A model generated the notes under the pieces. That model did not search any database. It was not told the DNA's origin and worked only from the letters and a program-made list of their open reading frames with translations. From contig URWK01000032.1 in the NCBI GenBank assembly GCA_900551505.1, positions 1 through 10,103 on the forward strand: DNA of 10,103 nt, written 5' to 3'. This stretch comes from an uncultured Ruminococcus sp. (GTDB lineage Bacteria; Bacillota; Clostridia; Oscillospirales; Ruminococcaceae). Of this stretch, positions 1-7,887 are shown one piece after another. The translations under genes were made by a program, and so were the position numbers. Position 1 is the first letter of the stretch; each line of letters starts with the position of its first letter.

Positions 1-763
1 CGGTTACTTTTTCCGATGAATAGAAAAATTGCACCCAATATTTCTCATCGCCTTTTTCATAAATCCCTACTCCCATGTTCTCATAATTCGGACTGAGAAT
101 ATTCGCCCTGTGAGATGGTGAATTAAGCCACTCATTCATTATCTCGTCTACCGAAACGTTTCCTTCCGCTATATTCTCTCCCACATAGCTGTATTCAAGT
201 CCGTAATCTGTAACTATTGTGTCGTAACCTCTGCCGTCCGGTCTGGTATGCTCGTCACTGAACAGTTCCGCAAGTTCTTCCGCTCTCTGTTCTGCAATCT
301 GGTTTATCTCCGACCTTGTGGAAAGCGGTTGAAGATTATTTTTTGTGCGTTCAAGGTTTACCAGTTCTATTATTTCTTTTTTCTGGTCTTCAACCTGAAT
401 TATTGTTATAAAGGTTTCCGAAGTTTCTGTTGTATGTTCGCTTACCGGCTGTGTAAGTTCGGTTGCTGTAGTTTCATGATATTCTGTAGTTGAAGCAGTA
501 TTCTGTGAAGTTGTCTGAACAGTACTTGTTCCCGTTTCGGTTACTGTAGTCTGCAAAGGTGATGTTATTGTTTCTTCCGGATTGTGCAAGGTCAGTGCTG
601 TAGTAGTTGTTTCCGATGTTGTTTCAATGGTTTCAAGGCTTGAATTATATTCTGAATTACTGTCTGAAGGAACGTCATCTGTGCCGACATTTTCAACATT
701 GTTACAAGCTACAAATGACATGATTGTCAGTGCCATAAATATATACACTGATATTTTTTTCAA
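1..763 (-). CDS. CAP-domain (SCP/CRISP/PR-1-like) lipoprotein, 3' end cut by window edge
   Basis: I read 254 codons from a TTG start at 763; the frame is still open at the left edge, so the C-terminus is missing. The N-terminus is a lipoprotein signal peptide: two lysines, a hydrophobic stretch, and a lipobox FVAC with the lipidated Cys at residue 20. Residues 45-117 form a linker with about 29 Thr in 73 residues, probably a spacer through the cell wall. A CAP domain starts near residue 125. It keeps the expected cavity residues: His172 in HTRPDG, Glu196 in GENIA, and His218 in SHRANIL, followed by NMGVGI and YWVQFF. Bacterial CAP lipoproteins are outer-face proteins of mostly unknown activity. 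The TTG is chosen because GGAGG precedes it by 9 bases and because the ATG at codon 10 would lose both lysines. The gene begins 19 bases after recN, so it is probably cotranscribed. Only a few residues of the CAP domain are likely missing. Confidence 0.9.
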   Translation of the reverse strand, partial: MKKISVYIFMALTIMSFVACNNVENVGTDDVPSDSNSEYNSSLETIETTSETTTTALTLHNPEETITSPLQTTVTETGTSTVQTTSQNTASTTEYHETTATELTQPVSEHTTETSETFITIIQVEDQKKEIIELVNLERTKNNLQPLSTRSEINQIAEQRAEELAELFSDEHTRPDGRGYDTIVTDYGLEYSYVGENIAEGNVSVDEIMNEWLNSPSHRANILSPNYENMGVGIYEKGDEKYWVQFFYSSEKVT

Positions 764-770
764 TTTCTAT

Positions 771-777
771 CGCCTCC
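771..777 (-). promoter_or_regulatory. Shine-Dalgarno site for the CAP lipoprotein TTG start
   Basis: GGAGGCG on the minus strand, with GGAGG 9 bases before the TTG at 763-761. It lies in the 19-base gap after the recN stop. It supports the non-ATG start, which restores a complete lipoprotein signal peptide. Confidence 0.65.
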
Positions 778-782
778 GTTTC

Positions 783-2447
783 TCATTGGTGAAACCTCTC
801 CAGTTCAGCCTGTGCATTTTCAAGCATAAGTTCACTCGGATTTTCTCCGCCCATAATCCTTGCAATTTCATATTTCCTTTGTTCAAATCCAAGTTCTGTA
901 ACTGTTGTGATTGTTCTGTCCTTAACGGTATTTTTCTCTATGAGTATATGATTTTCTGCCATAACTGCAATTTGTGCAAGGTGTGTTACACAAAGCACCT
1001 GATGCATATTGCTGATTTCTCTGAGTTTCACGCCGATTTTCTGGGCAGCTCTCCCACTTACTCCTGTGTCTATCTCATCGAAAATAAGTGACGGTATAAA
1101 GTCTTTTTCTGCCATAACGTTCTTTATGGAAAGCATTATTCTTGAAAGTTCACCGCCTGATGCTATTTTAGAAATCGGCTTGGGTTCTTCTCCCTTGTTG
1201 GCTGAAATCAGAAATTCAACCGTGTCCATTCCTGTGGAAGTGAGTTTTCCTGTTTTAATATCCACTTTAAGCGTGACATTCGGCATATCGAGAAATTTAA
1301 GTTCTTCAGTTACTGCCTTTACAAATTTTTTTGCCGTCTGTTTTCTGTACTCCGAAAGCTTTCCGGCACTTTTTGTGGTCTTTTCAAGCAACATTTCTTT
1401 TTCCTGCTCAAGTTTTTCTATCTCTGCACCTGAGCTTTCAAGCTCGCCTAATTCATTTTCTGTAGTCTGAAGCATTTCTATGAGTTCCGGCAAACTTTTC
1501 ATGTATTTCTTTTTCAGTCTGTTAAGTTCATCACGCCTGTCTGAAAGCCTCTGTAATGTTCCTTCATCTCTGTCAAGCCCGTTGAGTATCTTTCTCAGAC
1601 CTTCTGAAATATCCTGCATTTCTATTCTTGCGGAAACGAGTCTGTCATAAAGTTCCGATGTTTCCTTGTCACTGTCTGTGTAATCTGCAATTGAATTTTC
1701 TGCCGACATAGCCTTTTCAACGGCATTTTCATTGCCGAGTGTGAGAAAAACTATTGCATCATTGAAAGCTTCTGTCATCTGTTCTGTCTGCTGTATAAGC
1801 TTATAACGTTTTTCAATTTCCTCATCTTCGTCAGGTTCTTTTAGATCTGCATTGCTGAGGTCGGACAATCTTATATTGAGCAGTTCAATTCTTTCTGCCT
1901 TGGTCTGTTCAAGCTTTCTGAGCCTTACCAGTTTTTTTGCTGTGTCCTGCAAATGTCTGAAATCTGCGGTATATTCTTCTGAAAAACTACTGTCGCCACC
2001 GAATGAATCCAGTATCTCAAGATGTTTTTCAGACTCTTGCAGGATACGGCTGTCGTGCTGTCCGTGAATCTGTATAAGCGTTTCGCCTATGTCTTTCATC
2101 TCCGAAACTGACGAAACCCTTCCGTTAATTCTGGCTACACTTCCCCCGTCCGACTTTATTTCTCTTGTCATTATCAGATTTCCGTCTTCACAATCAACAC
2201 CATATTCATCAAGTTTCCTTTTTGTGATTTCTCCGAGGTCTGAAAAAAGAGCCGTAACAACCGCTTTCTTACTGCCTGTCCTCACAATATCTTTAGTCAC
2301 TCTCTGACCGATTACCGCATTTATCCCGTGAATAAGTATTGATTTGCCTGCTCCCGTTTCACCGGTAAAAACATTGAAGCTGTCGGAAAATTTCACATCG
2401 GCTTTTTCTATAACGGCAAGATTTTCTATATTAAGTTCTTTCAGCAT
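783..2447 (-). CDS. recN: DNA repair protein RecN (SMC-like ATPase)
   Basis: RecN is a cytosolic SMC-like ATPase recruited early to DNA double-strand breaks. The 554-residue length is normal for the family. Visible elements, in order: Walker A GETGAGKS (29-36) within FTGETGAGKSILIHGI; RINGR (106-110); the RecN hallmark HGQHD (128-132); a long charged coiled-coil region (about 155-380); ABC signature SGGELS (430-435); Walker B LIFDEID with Asp457 and Glu458; and VTHLAQIA with switch His489. The ATG at 2447 is preceded by AGGAAG with a 9-base spacer and lies 24 bases after the argR stop. The argR-recN pairing is classic in Firmicutes. I saw no LexA/SOS box directly upstream, so expression probably comes from the operon promoter. 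The gene after it is not spoIVB, as it would be in many spore-formers. All catalytic motifs look intact. Confidence 0.97.
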   Translation of the reverse strand: MLKELNIENLAVIEKADVKFSDSFNVFTGETGAGKSILIHGINAVIGQRVTKDIVRTGSKKAVVTALFSDLGEITKRKLDEYGVDCEDGNLIMTREIKSDGGSVARINGRVSSVSEMKDIGETLIQIHGQHDSRILQESEKHLEILDSFGGDSSFSEEYTADFRHLQDTAKKLVRLRKLEQTKAERIELLNIRLSDLSNADLKEPDEDEEIEKRYKLIQQTEQMTEAFNDAIVFLTLGNENAVEKAMSAENSIADYTDSDKETSELYDRLVSARIEMQDISEGLRKILNGLDRDEGTLQRLSDRRDELNRLKKKYMKSLPELIEMLQTTENELGELESSGAEIEKLEQEKEMLLEKTTKSAGKLSEYRKQTAKKFVKAVTEELKFLDMPNVTLKVDIKTGKLTSTGMDTVEFLISANKGEEPKPISKIASGGELSRIMLSIKNVMAEKDFIPSLIFDEIDTGVSGRAAQKIGVKLREISNMHQVLCVTHLAQIAVMAENHILIEKNTVKDRTITTVTELGFEQRKYEIARIMGGENPSELMLENAQAELERFHQ

Positions 2448-2471
2448 ATTTCTGCACTTCCTAAACCAGAT

Positions 2472-2945
2472 TTATCCGTTTATAAAAAACTCTTTCAGGA
2501 ATCGGCAAAGCTTCTTTGCGTCCTTTTCCGTACGCATAAGAATAAAAATTGTGTCATCACCCGCAAGCGTTCCGACAACATTCTTATTTTCAGAATCGTC
2601 AAGCATTGCACATACTGCCTGTGCCGTACCGCTTTTACATTTCAGCACAACTGTATTCCTTGCATAATCGACATCGGATATTGATGTTTTCATAAATTGG
2701 TTGACATGAATATTTTCATTGTCAACTTCTTCATCTTCCTTGTCTGTTACAGGAGGTTTGGCATAGCAATAAAATCCTTTCTGGTTAAGCACTTTCACAA
2801 GTCCGAGTTGTCTTATATCTCTTGAAACTGTTGCTTGAGTAACCTTGAAGCCTTCTTCGCCAAGTCTTTTCTGTAGCACTTCCTGCTTTTCAATCGGTTC
2901 TTTTTCTATTATCTCAAGAATTTTTTCCTGTCGTTCATTTGCCAA
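2472..2945 (-). CDS. argR: Arginine repressor ArgR/AhrC
   Basis: ArgR is a hexameric, arginine-responsive DNA-binding regulator that represses arginine biosynthesis and can activate catabolism. At 157 residues it has family length. The N-terminal winged helix-turn-helix covers about residues 1-60 and contains QATVSRDIRQLGLVKV, with the recognition motif SRD at 41-43. An acidic linker (about 65-80) leads to the C-terminal oligomerisation and arginine-binding domain, with GTAQAV (106-111) and GTLAGDDT (125-132). Asp130 and Asp131 are the pair expected to contact arginine. The start codon is TTG at 2945; there is no in-frame ATG nearby, and MANERQEKI matches normal ArgR N-termini. It lies 19 bases after nadK and 24 before recN. 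Nothing in the sequence shows arginine genes nearby, so its targets are presumably elsewhere. Confidence 0.96.
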   Translation of the reverse strand: MANERQEKILEIIEKEPIEKQEVLQKRLGEEGFKVTQATVSRDIRQLGLVKVLNQKGFYCYAKPPVTDKEDEEVDNENIHVNQFMKTSISDVDYARNTVVLKCKSGTAQAVCAMLDDSENKNVVGTLAGDDTIFILMRTEKDAKKLCRFLKEFFING

Positions 2946-2949
2946 TTTA

Positions 2950-2960
2950 CCCTTTCTCCC
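2950..2960 (-). promoter_or_regulatory. Purine-rich ribosome-binding region for the argR TTG start
   Basis: The minus strand reads GGGAGAAAGGG before TAAATTG. Two weak Shine-Dalgarno candidates overlap: GGGAG is 10 bases before the TTG and AAGGG is 4 bases before it. Neither has ideal spacing, so initiation may depend partly on coupling to nadK, whose stop codon lies just upstream. Confidence 0.45.
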
Positions 2961-2964
2961 TTCC

Positions 2965-3822
2965 CTATTTTATAGTCTGCATAAGTTTCTTGTTGAGCGA
3001 ATCATAAAAAGTATTATCTCTCATGTCTATAAGGTTTATATAATTCTCCGACTTCGAGATTTCTATTATATCGCCTGTTTTCAGTAAAAGAGGCTCATTG
3101 CCGTCAACACTCAGACACATATCTTTTTCGCCTCTGATACGCCTCGACACCGTAAGCTTCTTTTCAGGAGAAAACAGCATTGGACGGGTAAAAAGAGAAT
3201 GGGGACAAATCAATGTCATTTCTATACATTCAAGTGACGGTTCTATGACAGGTCCACCGGCAGAAAGTGAATAAGCGGTTGAACCTGTCGGGGTACTGAA
3301 AATTACTCCGTCAGCCCTGTATTGTCCTATGCAGTGATTTTCAATTCCTACTTCAAAATCACATATCTTTGAATAAGGTCTTGCAACAGAAATATCGTTC
3401 AGGGCTTCAAGCACTCTTGTTTTTCCGTTTTCGCTTATCACTTTTGCCTTAAGCATCATTCGGCGACTTATCGTATAATTACCGTTTTTCAGCCTTTTCA
3501 GTTCGGAAAGTTCATGCGGTTCGAGCGATGCCATAAATCCGAGTGTTCCCATATTTATTCCGAGCAGTCCCGTATTGCTTCCGATAAGATACTTCGCAGA
3601 TTTAAGAATAGTTCCGTCTCCGCCGATTGCTACAGCTATATCCGCATCTTTCACAATATCTTCTGTATCCGAAAAATGCACGAAAGTTTTATCTGAAAAT
3701 TCTTTTATATATTTTTTTTGAATATATACATCTATGTCGTTTTCATTCAGAATATCACATACATTCCTTGTACATTCAAGTACATTTGATTTCTGAAAAT
3801 TCGGAAAAATCACTGTTTTCAT
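2965..3822 (-). CDS. nadK: NAD kinase
   Basis: NadK phosphorylates NAD to NADP in the cytosol. The 285-residue protein shows the family motifs in order: GGDGT (67-71) in AIGGDGTILKSAKYL, the phosphate-binding and catalytic loop; LGFMA (95-99); NDISV (142-146), the NE/D motif contacting the nicotinamide ribose; YRADGVIFSTPTGSTAYSLS (168-187), with the TPTGSTAY substrate loop; and AGGP (188-191). These make the assignment secure. The ATG overlaps the tlyA stop as ATGA (3819-3822), and AGAGG lies 9 bases upstream inside the tlyA coding end, so translation of the two is probably coupled. The tlyA-nadK-argR-recN order is the standard arrangement in Firmicutes. Confidence 0.97.
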   Translation of the reverse strand: MKTVIFPNFQKSNVLECTRNVCDILNENDIDVYIQKKYIKEFSDKTFVHFSDTEDIVKDADIAVAIGGDGTILKSAKYLIGSNTGLLGINMGTLGFMASLEPHELSELKRLKNGNYTISRRMMLKAKVISENGKTRVLEALNDISVARPYSKICDFEVGIENHCIGQYRADGVIFSTPTGSTAYSLSAGGPVIEPSLECIEMTLICPHSLFTRPMLFSPEKKLTVSRRIRGEKDMCLSVDGNEPLLLKTGDIIEISKSENYINLIDMRDNTFYDSLNKKLMQTIK

Positions 3823-4592
3823 AAATTATTACCTCTCGGTTTCCTGCCGAAATATATCAGATATTCTGTGTTTCCGCTACCGCCTTTTATTGGAGATTCC
3901 ATGGTTTCATACACATAGAAACCTGTTGCCGTTGCGAAATTCTTTATATCTTCGACAACTGCCAGTCTGACTTTTTCGGATTTGACAATGCCGTTTTTAC
4001 CGATATTCTTCTTACCTGCTTCAAACTGTGGCTTTATAAGTGCAACCGCTTCGCCGTCATCTTTCAGCAACTTATATATTTCAGGGAGTACGAATTTAAG
4101 AGATATAAAGGAAACGTCTGTTCCTGCGAAATCAAGCCTGCCTTCAGTGGTTTCTGCGGTAACATTGCGTATATCCGTCTTTTCAAGGTTTACTACCCTG
4201 CTGTCATTCCTGAGTTTTTCCGCAAGTTGCCCGTGACCGACATCAACCGCCCAGACTTTTTCAGCCCCGTTCTGCAACATACAGTCGGTAAATCCGCCCG
4301 TTGATGCCCCTATATCAATACATCTCTTTCCTTTCAGATTAATATAACATAAATCTATGGCTTTTGCAAGCTTCAAGCCACCTCTGCCAACATATTTAAG
4401 GTTTTCTCCCATAAATTCTATTGAATCTTCTGCAAGAACCTTTTCGGAAGGCTTTTTTACCTGCTCACCGTTTACGAATATTTCACCATTTTTTATAGCT
4501 TCCTTGGCTCTCTCACGGCTTTTTATAATGCCTCTGTCAACAATGGCACTGTCAAGCCTTTTCGGCTCTGCTGTATCCAATAAATTTATCAT
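3819..4592 (-). CDS. tlyA: TlyA-family rRNA 2'-O-methyltransferase (S4 domain plus FtsJ/RrmJ fold)
   Basis: TlyA proteins methylate ribose 2'-OH groups of rRNA using SAM; in mycobacteria this determines capreomycin sensitivity. The 257-residue protein begins with an S4 RNA-binding domain (about 10-70; KRLDSAIVDRGIIKSRERAK, then NGE), followed by the linker YVGRGGLKL (68-75). The Rossmann methyltransferase domain follows, with SAM motif DIGASTGGFTD (93-103), VWAVDVGHGQL (113-123), TDVSFISL (158-165) and LIKPQFEAG (185-193). Lys74, Asp159 and Lys187 fit the K-D-K pattern of FtsJ-type enzymes; that alignment is mine. The ATG at 4592 is preceded by AGGGA and overlaps the end of dxs by 41 bases, which is long. 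An in-frame TTG at codon 5 is a weaker alternative. The dxs-tlyA-nadK order supports the assignment. The exact target nucleotide cannot be read from the sequence. Confidence 0.94.
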   Translation of the reverse strand: MINLLDTAEPKRLDSAIVDRGIIKSRERAKEAIKNGEIFVNGEQVKKPSEKVLAEDSIEFMGENLKYVGRGGLKLAKAIDLCYINLKGKRCIDIGASTGGFTDCMLQNGAEKVWAVDVGHGQLAEKLRNDSRVVNLEKTDIRNVTAETTEGRLDFAGTDVSFISLKFVLPEIYKLLKDDGEAVALIKPQFEAGKKNIGKNGIVKSEKVRLAVVEDIKNFATATGFYVYETMESPIKGGSGNTEYLIYFGRKPRGNNL

Positions 4593-6495
4593 AATCTTTT
4601 TCCCTGCTCAATATATCTTCACTTAATCTTTTTTCTATATGCTCCGTATCAAGCCCGATTTTTGCAAGGCAACTTGATACAGATGCCTGTTTCACAAAAC
4701 CGTCAGCCGTGATACTTTCATAAATTCCCGTATACTCCGCCTTATCAAGTTCTGAAATAAGGTATTCCGAAATGCTTCCGTATCTGTAGCTTTCCTCAAA
4801 GAACCAGATTTCTCTGTAAGCTTTTATTTTTTCTTTAAGTTCGTCAGCTAAAGGAAATATCTTTGTGAGTTTCAGACAGTCAACATATATTCCCTGACTT
4901 TCAAGGCTGTTTTGTGCTTTCTCAAGATTATCGTAAACCCTGCCGTAAGAAATCGCAAGCCTTCTGTTTTCATGACTGCTGAAATGAAACGAATAGTCAT
5001 TGCCGGGGTCTGTCTTCTCAAATGCCGAATTGTCTTCACCTTTAGGATAACGCACACACACAAGCCCCTTGTCATCGTATAAAGCCCTTTTCAGACAAAC
5101 TTTTACTTCTTCATAACAGGCAGGCGAATATATTGTAACGTTCGGAATGGTTGTAAGCATGGGTATATCAAACATACCCTGATGAGTTTCGCCGTCTTCC
5201 CCGACTATTCCCGCACGGTCAATTCCTATCACAACGTGAGTGCCTTCAATCGCCACATCGTGAATAAGCTGGTCATAAGCCCTTTGCAGAAAAGTAGAAT
5301 ATACCGCAAACACCGGCAACATTCCCATCGAGGCAAGCCCTGATGCAAATGTTACGGCGTGTTGTTCGGCTATTCCCACATCAAAAAACCTGCTCTTGTG
5401 TTCTGATGCAAAGTATTGAAGACCTGTTCCGTACTTCATTGCGGCAGTAACCGCACAAATTCTCTCATCATTTTCCGCAAGCCTTGAAAGCTCTTTCCCG
5501 AATATCACCGAAAAAGAATTGTCGGAAGAAGTTTCGGGGTTGCCTGTCTTTATATCAAATTTTGAAATTCCGTGATATTCTCCCGGATTTTTTTCGGCAG
5601 GTGCATAACCTTTGCCTTTAACCGTGTTCACATGAACGAATACAGGTTGCCGATAATCCTTTGCTATTCTGAGAACTTCTTCAAGGGCTTTAAGGTCGTG
5701 TCCGTCAACCGGTCCGAGATACACAAATCCCAAGTCTTCAAACATTGTGCTGTGAATAACTACGCTTTTCAGAGCATTTTTTGAAACTTTCAGCACATTT
5801 TTAATTGGCTCACCCACAACGGGCATTCTCTCGAGAGTTTCGCCGACTGCTATTTTTGTGTTTATATATCTTTGTTTATTGCGGATATTCTGAATATACT
5901 TTGCAAAAGCTCCTACATTTTTTGAAATTGACATGTCATTGTGGTTCAGGATTACAATGATATTTGTGTTTGACTTTCCGGCATTGTTAAGCCCTTCGTA
6001 TGCCATTCCTCCCGTAAAAGCTCCGTCACCTATAACGGCAACTGCGGAATGATTTTCGCCTTTAAGCTTCATGGCTTCGGCTATTCCGCAGGCTACCGAA
6101 ATTGATGTACTGCTGTGACCGCTTACAAATGCATCATGTTCTGATTCTTCCGGCTTCGGGAAACCCGAAATGCCGTTTTCCTGTCTGAGTGTTGAGAAAT
6201 CTTTAAGTCTTCCTGTAAGTATCTTATGCGTATATGATTGATGACCTACGTCCCACACAATTTTATCGTTCGGCGAATCAAACACCCTGTGTATTGCAAG
6301 AGTCAATTCTACTGTTCCGAGATTTGAGGCAAGGTGTCCTCCTGTTTCTGAAACTGTCTTTATAAGAATTTTCCTGATTTCTGCACAAAGGGTTTCACAC
6401 TGTTTCAAATTCAATTCTTTCAAGTCGTCAGGTAATTTCAAATTTTCAATTTTCAACCGCTTTTCGCCTATTCTGTATTCTCTGCTCTGTTCCAT
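4552..6495 (-). CDS. dxs: 1-deoxy-D-xylulose-5-phosphate synthase
   Basis: Dxs condenses pyruvate and glyceraldehyde 3-phosphate, using thiamine diphosphate, in the first step of the MEP isoprenoid pathway. It is cytosolic and dimeric. The 647 residues cover the whole family. Visible motifs: ETGGHLASNLG (50-60) with His54; WDVGHQSYTHK (81-91); GHSSTSIS (126-133); the ThDP-binding motif GDGAFTGGMAYEGLNN (156-171); HNDMSIS (185-191); YLGPVDGHD (259-267); and in the pyrimidine domain DVGIAEQHA (372-380), where Glu377 is the expected catalytic glutamate, YSTFLQRAYDQ (399-409) and DRAG (425-428). The ATG at 6495 has GGGAAG 8 bases upstream. The first dozen or so residues exceed the usual N-terminus, and a TTG at 6456 would match family length better. 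The C-terminus extends a little past the usual end and overlaps tlyA. No thiamine riboswitch is seen upstream. Confidence 0.97.
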   Translation of the reverse strand: MEQSREYRIGEKRLKIENLKLPDDLKELNLKQCETLCAEIRKILIKTVSETGGHLASNLGTVELTLAIHRVFDSPNDKIVWDVGHQSYTHKILTGRLKDFSTLRQENGISGFPKPEESEHDAFVSGHSSTSISVACGIAEAMKLKGENHSAVAVIGDGAFTGGMAYEGLNNAGKSNTNIIVILNHNDMSISKNVGAFAKYIQNIRNKQRYINTKIAVGETLERMPVVGEPIKNVLKVSKNALKSVVIHSTMFEDLGFVYLGPVDGHDLKALEEVLRIAKDYRQPVFVHVNTVKGKGYAPAEKNPGEYHGISKFDIKTGNPETSSDNSFSVIFGKELSRLAENDERICAVTAAMKYGTGLQYFASEHKSRFFDVGIAEQHAVTFASGLASMGMLPVFAVYSTFLQRAYDQLIHDVAIEGTHVVIGIDRAGIVGEDGETHQGMFDIPMLTTIPNVTIYSPACYEEVKVCLKRALYDDKGLVCVRYPKGEDNSAFEKTDPGNDYSFHFSSHENRRLAISYGRVYDNLEKAQNSLESQGIYVDCLKLTKIFPLADELKEKIKAYREIWFFEESYRYGSISEYLISELDKAEYTGIYESITADGFVKQASVSSCLAKIGLDTEHIEKRLSEDILSREKDYDKFIGYSRAEKA

Positions 6496-6514
6496 AATAC
6501 GAACTTCCCATTTT

Positions 6515-6988
6515 TTATTTTACGGGCATTATACACGCCACAGCTATCCCGAGAATTGCTCCTGCGGTTACTTCAAGCGGTGTATGACCCAGATGTTCCT
6601 TTAGTAATTTTGTTTTTTTATCTGTTTCTTCCTTTGCCTCAATTGTCTTGTCCTTACTGAATATATCCGAAAAGTATTTGTTGAACTTGTTTATCTCTAT
6701 AGCGTGAAGTCCTGCGGCGTGCCTTACACCCATAGCATCGTACATTACCACGGCGGCAATTATGAACATTATCGCAAATTCGCATGACGCAAGTCCCATC
6801 TTTCTTCCGACCGCAACGAGTGCGGAACATACGAGTGATGAGTGTGAACTCGGCATACCGCCTGCCCCTACAAGCCTTTCGGGGTTAAAAGTCCTGAATT
6901 TGATTATATGAGTTGTAGTCTTTATAATCTGTGCCAATGCCCATGATATAACTGCTGAAATCAAAACATAATTATATACAAGTTTCAT
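6515..6988 (-). CDS. Divergent PAP2 family (DUF212) membrane protein
   Basis: A small integral membrane protein of 157 residues from the DUF212 family, which is related to acid phosphatase/vanadium haloperoxidase (PAP2) enzymes. Its biochemical role is not established. The signature GGMPSSHSS (43-51) corresponds to the PAP2 PSxHS core. YDAMGVRHAAGLHA (83-96) matches the family's YDAxGVRxAAG block, and LGHTPLEVTAGAILGI (133-148) is the third conserved block. Hydrophobic segments lie at about 5-24, 50-63, 70-84 and 137-154. A charged, lysine-rich loop at about 100-132 separates the last segment. It begins 27 bases after ispA and ends 19 bases before dxs. This position between two isoprenoid genes is common in Clostridia and suggests action on a prenyl diphosphate or other lipid phosphate, but that is only a contextual guess. 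The upstream ribosome-binding site is weak (AGAGAAA). Confidence 0.9.
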   Translation of the reverse strand: MKLVYNYVLISAVISWALAQIIKTTTHIIKFRTFNPERLVGAGGMPSSHSSLVCSALVAVGRKMGLASCEFAIMFIIAAVVMYDAMGVRHAAGLHAIEINKFNKYFSDIFSKDKTIEAKEETDKKTKLLKEHLGHTPLEVTAGAILGIAVACIMPVK

Positions 6989-7015
6989 ATTACATTTCTC
7001 TTTTCTCTGTAATCT

Positions 7016-7882
7016 TTATTTCTTTCTCGAAAGCAACATTTCCGTAAGCTCAGCCATAAAACCGCTGTTTTCAAATTCGCCGAGAATTTCAAGTGCCTTT
7101 CCGGTAAGGTCTTTTGCCTTCAGCTTCGCCTTTTCCAGTCCCACAAGCGTTACATAAGTCATTTTGTTCTGCTGTGCATCGCTTCCGACAGGTTTTCCAA
7201 GTTCTTCCGTGGTGCTGGTAACGTCAAGTATATCATCGACTATCTGGAAAGCAAGCCCCAGACATTCCGCATACTCCGTTGCAAGTGCCATCTGTTTTTC
7301 AGTCGCTCCCGCACAGATTGCTCCCATACAGCAACTGCACTTTATAAGTCTGCAAGTTTTGCCCGAATACATTTCAAGTATTTCGTCTTCTGTAAGGTCT
7401 TTTCTGTTTTCGTATTCGAGGTCAAGAAACTGTCCGTGAATCATTCCCATAGTAGCTTCCGACAATTCATTTATCAGCTTGACTTTTATTTCATCGCTTA
7501 TATTTCTGTCAGTTGCGATTACTCTGAAAGCCTCTGCGGAAAGTGCATCACCTGCAAGAATTGCGTCAGCTTCTCCGAAAGCCTTATGGCATGAAAGTTT
7601 TCCTCTTCTGTAATCGTCATTGTCCAGTGCCGGCAAATCGTCATGTATAAGAGAAAAAGTGTGTATCATTTCGATTGCACACATTGCACTTTCTGTATTT
7701 TCTCCGTCACCTCCGCAGAGCTTGGCGAACTCTTTCAAAAGTACGGGTCTTATTCTTTTTCCGCCTGCTTCAAGCGAATATTCCATAGGTTTTGCAACCT
7801 TTTCCGGAATATTGTCTAAAGCCCTTTCAAGAGCGGTTTTCATGTATTCCGAATATTCAGACAACTGTTTTTTAATATCCAT
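7016..7882 (-). CDS. ispA: Farnesyl diphosphate synthase-type polyprenyl synthetase
   Basis: This trans-prenyltransferase condenses isopentenyl diphosphate onto allylic diphosphates, probably giving farnesyl diphosphate for undecaprenyl and other lipids. From Met at 7882 it has 288 residues. Motifs: GGKRIRP (40-46), which binds diphosphate; the first Asp-rich motif in HDDLPALDNDD (80-90) followed by RRGK; GKT (174-176); GQFLDLE (150-156); and the second Asp-rich motif in FQIVDDILD (212-220), then GKPVGSD. The two-residue insertion in the first Asp-rich motif is typical of bacterial IspA. AAAAGG lies 10 bases before this ATG. The alternative GTG at 7891 overlaps the previous stop as GTGA but is only one base from that AGG, so I prefer 7882. 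Five cysteines lie within residues 177-190, next to the GKT motif, which is unusual. Chain length cannot be proven from the sequence. Confidence 0.95.
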   Translation of the reverse strand: MDIKKQLSEYSEYMKTALERALDNIPEKVAKPMEYSLEAGGKRIRPVLLKEFAKLCGGDGENTESAMCAIEMIHTFSLIHDDLPALDNDDYRRGKLSCHKAFGEADAILAGDALSAEAFRVIATDRNISDEIKVKLINELSEATMGMIHGQFLDLEYENRKDLTEDEILEMYSGKTCRLIKCSCCMGAICAGATEKQMALATEYAECLGLAFQIVDDILDVTSTTEELGKPVGSDAQQNKMTYVTLVGLEKAKLKAKDLTGKALEILGEFENSGFMAELTEMLLSRKK

Positions 7883-7887
7883 ATATT

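Noticed and set aside
582..1091. Plus-strand open frame of 169 codons
   Set aside because: It runs antisense across the end of recN and the start of the CAP lipoprotein, both well supported. It shows no family motif.
1009..1470. Plus-strand open frame of 153 codons
   Set aside because: It is the antisense shadow of the recN C-terminal ATPase region. Its Ser/Phe-rich composition is typical of a reverse reading.
2448..2471. LexA/SOS box in front of recN
   Set aside because: No GAACnnnnGTTC-like palindrome lies in the gap or just upstream in argR.
6496..6514. Thiamine diphosphate riboswitch or separate promoter before dxs
   Set aside because: The gap is only 19 bases and follows the DUF212 stop directly, leaving no space for either element.
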